Assembly (NCBI GenBank): GCA_947447225.1
Contig: CANFJV010000003.1
Location: 1 to 64,000, forward strand
DNA from: Acidimicrobiaceae bacterium
GTDB lineage: Bacteria; Actinomycetota; Acidimicrobiia; Acidimicrobiales; RAAP-2
Reading direction: 5' to 3'
Length of the DNA: 64,000 nucleotides
Under the pieces are notes generated by a model that saw nothing but the letters and a program-made list of their open reading frames with translations, was not told the origin of the DNA and did no database searches. Shown piece by piece: positions 62,264 to 64,000 of this stretch. Each line of letters opens with the position of its first letter. The stretch's first letter is position 1. The position numbers and the translations under genes are program-made.

Positions 62264-63733
62264 TCAGTCTGGTTGCCGAAGGACGGCGAGCACCTTTTTG
62301 TCATCGAGAAATAGCGAAGCCAATGCAGCAATGAACGCGAACATTGCGCACCAAAAGAACGGCACTTTATACGAGTTGTAAAGATCTGACGTCGACGCCC
62401 CTGCGAGGGAACCAATTCCATGGAGTTGTGATTCGAGCAAGGTGATGAGGACCGCAATTCCAAGTGAACTCGCCACTTGACGCTGGGTGGAAAACAGTGA
62501 CGAGGCTCTACCGGTGTCGGCAAATTGAATCGTTGAGAATCCAGCCGCTTGCAAGGGAATAAAGACAAAGGCCCAGCACATTCCACGCCCGAATAACAAG
62601 ACCCGGTAAACCCACAAGTTGGTGGAGTCTGACGTTGCCAGAAGGCAGAGCATCAAAAGTCCAGCAATGGTGAGCCCTCCAATGAGAAGCCTGCGTGGTC
62701 CAATTTTTGGATAGAGCGCCCGCACCACTTGACTCATGATGATGACACCCAATGCTTGAGGGAACGTCGTGAGTCCTGATGATGCAGCAGAAAGCCCTCG
62801 AACGCTCTGCAACATGAGCGGCATGAGCAAAATCAGTCCGAAGAAACTAGCGGTCGAAAAGACGGAAATGATGTTGGTGACTCGAAAGACCGGCTCTCGA
62901 AACAGGCGAAGCGCAAGGAGTGGATCTTGTGTTCGATTCTCTACGAGAACAAGTGCGATTCCGAGGCAGACGCCTCCGACAAGGCAGATGAGCACTCGAG
63001 GAGACGTCCACCCAGCAAACTCGGCTTGATTGAGGGCGTAGAGGATTGCTCCAAGTGCCGTTGCCGAGAGGACAAAGCCCGCAGGATCAAACTTGCTTGA
63101 GGCATGGTGGGTGTACTCCTTCAAGCGCCAAAGACCAAAGAAGAAGATCAGGAGTCCAAACGGCGCGTTCACGAAGAAGATCCAGCGCCATCCAAGTCCA
63201 TCGGTGAGATAGCCGCCAAGGACGGGGCCAATCGCTGGGGCGAGAAGCGTTGGCACGACCAAAATTGCTGATGCCCTTGCGCGCTCTTTAGGGGGATACT
63301 CCCGAAAAAGCATCGCTGTGCCAACTGGGGTCATCATTCCGCCCCCGATTCCTTGGAGGAATCGGAACATTGAGAGCTCGAAGACAGAGTGTGCAAATCC
63401 GCAAAGCACGGAGGCTGCAGTGAACATTCCAAGTGCAAAGAGGAAGATGCGCTTTGTGCCAAATTTGTCGCCGAGCCAACCCGATGCCGGAATCCAGATG
63501 GCAAGTGAAAGCAGGTAGCCGAGCACAATCCATGCCAGGCCTGCAGGACTTGTTGTTCCAAATTCACGTCCTATCGAGGGCAACGCCGTATTGACAATGG
63601 TGCCGTCCATGATGTCCATGAACATCGCCACCACAAACACGAGCGCAACTGCAGATCGATCCGACATCGAAGAAAGCGGTCCGAGAAACGGTAGATCTCT
63701 ATGTGGCCTCGAAAGCGGCGACGTACTCGTCAT
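62264..63733 (-). CDS. MFS exporter, EmrB/QacA (DHA2) type
   Basis: 489 aa, about 14 helices. Helix 1 carries MDIMDGTIVNTALPSIGREFG, a DHA2 hallmark; GWLGDKFGTKR is motif A; LAPAIGPVLGGYLTDGLGWRWIFFVN contains motif C and the group-specific WRWIF. Likely a proton-driven drug or metabolite exporter. ATG 63733 lies 6 bp after the stop of the upstream partial gene; Met at 63667 would remove a 22-residue hydrophilic start. Upstream partner is a metallo-hydrolase fragment, so the pair may detoxify a shared substrate (inference). Confidence 0.9.
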   Translation of the reverse strand: MTSTSPLSRPHRDLPFLGPLSSMSDRSAVALVFVVAMFMDIMDGTIVNTALPSIGREFGTTSPAGLAWIVLGYLLSLAIWIPASGWLGDKFGTKRIFLFALGMFTAASVLCGFAHSVFELSMFRFLQGIGGGMMTPVGTAMLFREYPPKERARASAILVVPTLLAPAIGPVLGGYLTDGLGWRWIFFVNAPFGLLIFFFGLWRLKEYTHHASSKFDPAGFVLSATALGAILYALNQAEFAGWTSPRVLICLVGGVCLGIALVLVENRTQDPLLALRLFREPVFRVTNIISVFSTASFFGLILLMPLMLQSVRGLSAASSGLTTFPQALGVIIMSQVVRALYPKIGPRRLLIGGLTIAGLLMLCLLATSDSTNLWVYRVLLFGRGMCWAFVFIPLQAAGFSTIQFADTGRASSLFSTQRQVASSLGIAVLITLLESQLHGIGSLAGASTSDLYNSYKVPFFWCAMFAFIAALASLFLDDKKVLAVLRQPD

Positions 63734-63739
63734 CAGCGA

Positions 63740-64000
63740 CTACGACGTTGCCTTGAGAACAGCTTCAGACTCTCTTGCCGCTGAGGTAAAGATGCCCTTG
63801 GCCATGAGCGAAAGCTCTGCTCCTCGTCGCTTGCGATAGACAACTGCTCGCGCCTCGTGCACTCCTTTGTTGGTTGGTTCTGCCCATGCAGCAAGGTCGA
63901 CCAAGTGGCAAGCCAAGCGAAGGTCGCTTTCGCTCAACGCAATTGCTCGTTCGGCGAGAACCATTGCTCCTCCAGCCAAGGACGCAATCTCTGCCCCAAG
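63740..64000 (-). CDS. C-terminal part of a probable alkyl-sulfatase-like MBL-fold hydrolase
   Basis: The frame is open to the window edge, so the gene starts beyond 64000; about 86 residues are visible. LGAEIASLAGGAMVLAERA, then SDLRLACHLVDLAAWAEP, then VYRKRRGAELSLMAKGIF resemble the helical dimerisation domain that follows the metallo-beta-lactamase domain in alkyl sulfatases. No metal-binding motif is within the visible part, so the call rests on this helical segment alone. It leads into the MFS exporter 6 bp downstream. Confidence 0.55.
   Translation of the reverse strand, partial: LGAEIASLAGGAMVLAERAIALSESDLRLACHLVDLAAWAEPTNKGVHEARAVVYRKRRGAELSLMAKGIFTSAARESEAVLKATS

Overview
The window reads as a compact chromosomal segment from an actinobacterium, most plausibly of class Acidimicrobiia (inference). 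The grounds are moderate GC, an AftD-type arabinofuranosyltransferase, the gene orders uvrC-rapZ-yvcK-gap-pgk-tpiA-secG and HAD-tlyA-nadK-recN-pyrG-NUDIX-xerD (the latter as in the Mycobacterium tuberculosis Rv1692-Rv1701 region), and RapZ with the Arg-type P-loop usual in actinobacteria. I see no insertion sequence, prophage or CRISPR array.

Layout. 1-7.3 kb is a cell-envelope segment: an acyltransferase fragment, a GT4 glycosyltransferase, and a 1873-aa AftD-like protein with a methyltransferase fused to its C-terminus. 7.4-17.8 kb holds coaE and all three excision-repair genes (uvrB, uvrA, uvrC); uvrA and uvrC are separated by an inverted block of nadA, a ROK fructokinase and a crotonase. 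17.8-24.5 kb is rapZ-yvcK-gap-pgk-tpiA-secG plus a peptide-binding-type lipoprotein; whiA, normally between yvcK and gap, is absent. 24.5-29.5 kb carries tRNA-Leu(GAG), a regulatory stretch, a 1329-aa DUF11-repeat surface protein and a class F-like sortase directly coupled to it. 29.5-34 kb is accessory: a drug-type MFS transporter, an alpha/beta hydrolase, acetolactate decarboxylase and a second GT4-like glycosyltransferase.

34-55.7 kb is a long housekeeping supercluster: HAD phosphatase, a small conserved-position protein, tlyA, nadK, recN, pyrG, NUDIX, xerD, M50 protease, trpS (reverse), scpA, scpB, rluB, aroH, tyrA, aroA, cmk and plsC, then the reverse operon ispH-HD-GT2-TetR, and finally a DUF512 radical-SAM protein, der and a zinc-ribbon protein. 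Most genes overlap by 4-20 bp (ATGA or GTGA junctions). 55.7-64 kb is accessory metabolism: a gamma-carbonic-anhydrase-like protein, a reverse operon of amidohydrolase, serine hydrolase and FAD oxidoreductase, an SGNH-tailed acyltransferase, an EmrB/QacA-type MFS exporter, and the C-terminus of a probable metallo-beta-lactamase-fold sulfatase-like protein.

The most distinctive points are the AftD-methyltransferase fusion beside a convergent, 3'-overlapping GT4; the DUF11/sortase pair lacking a canonical LPXTG; two identical TTGAAC-N14-TAGAGT promoter elements, one embedded in a GAAC-N4-GTTC palindrome; a recurring TANNNT box 5-7 nt before start codons that suggests leaderless transcription; and the loss of whiA, the SteA/SteB pair and ParA from otherwise conserved neighbourhoods. 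Functions come from motif recognition only; no database search was run.
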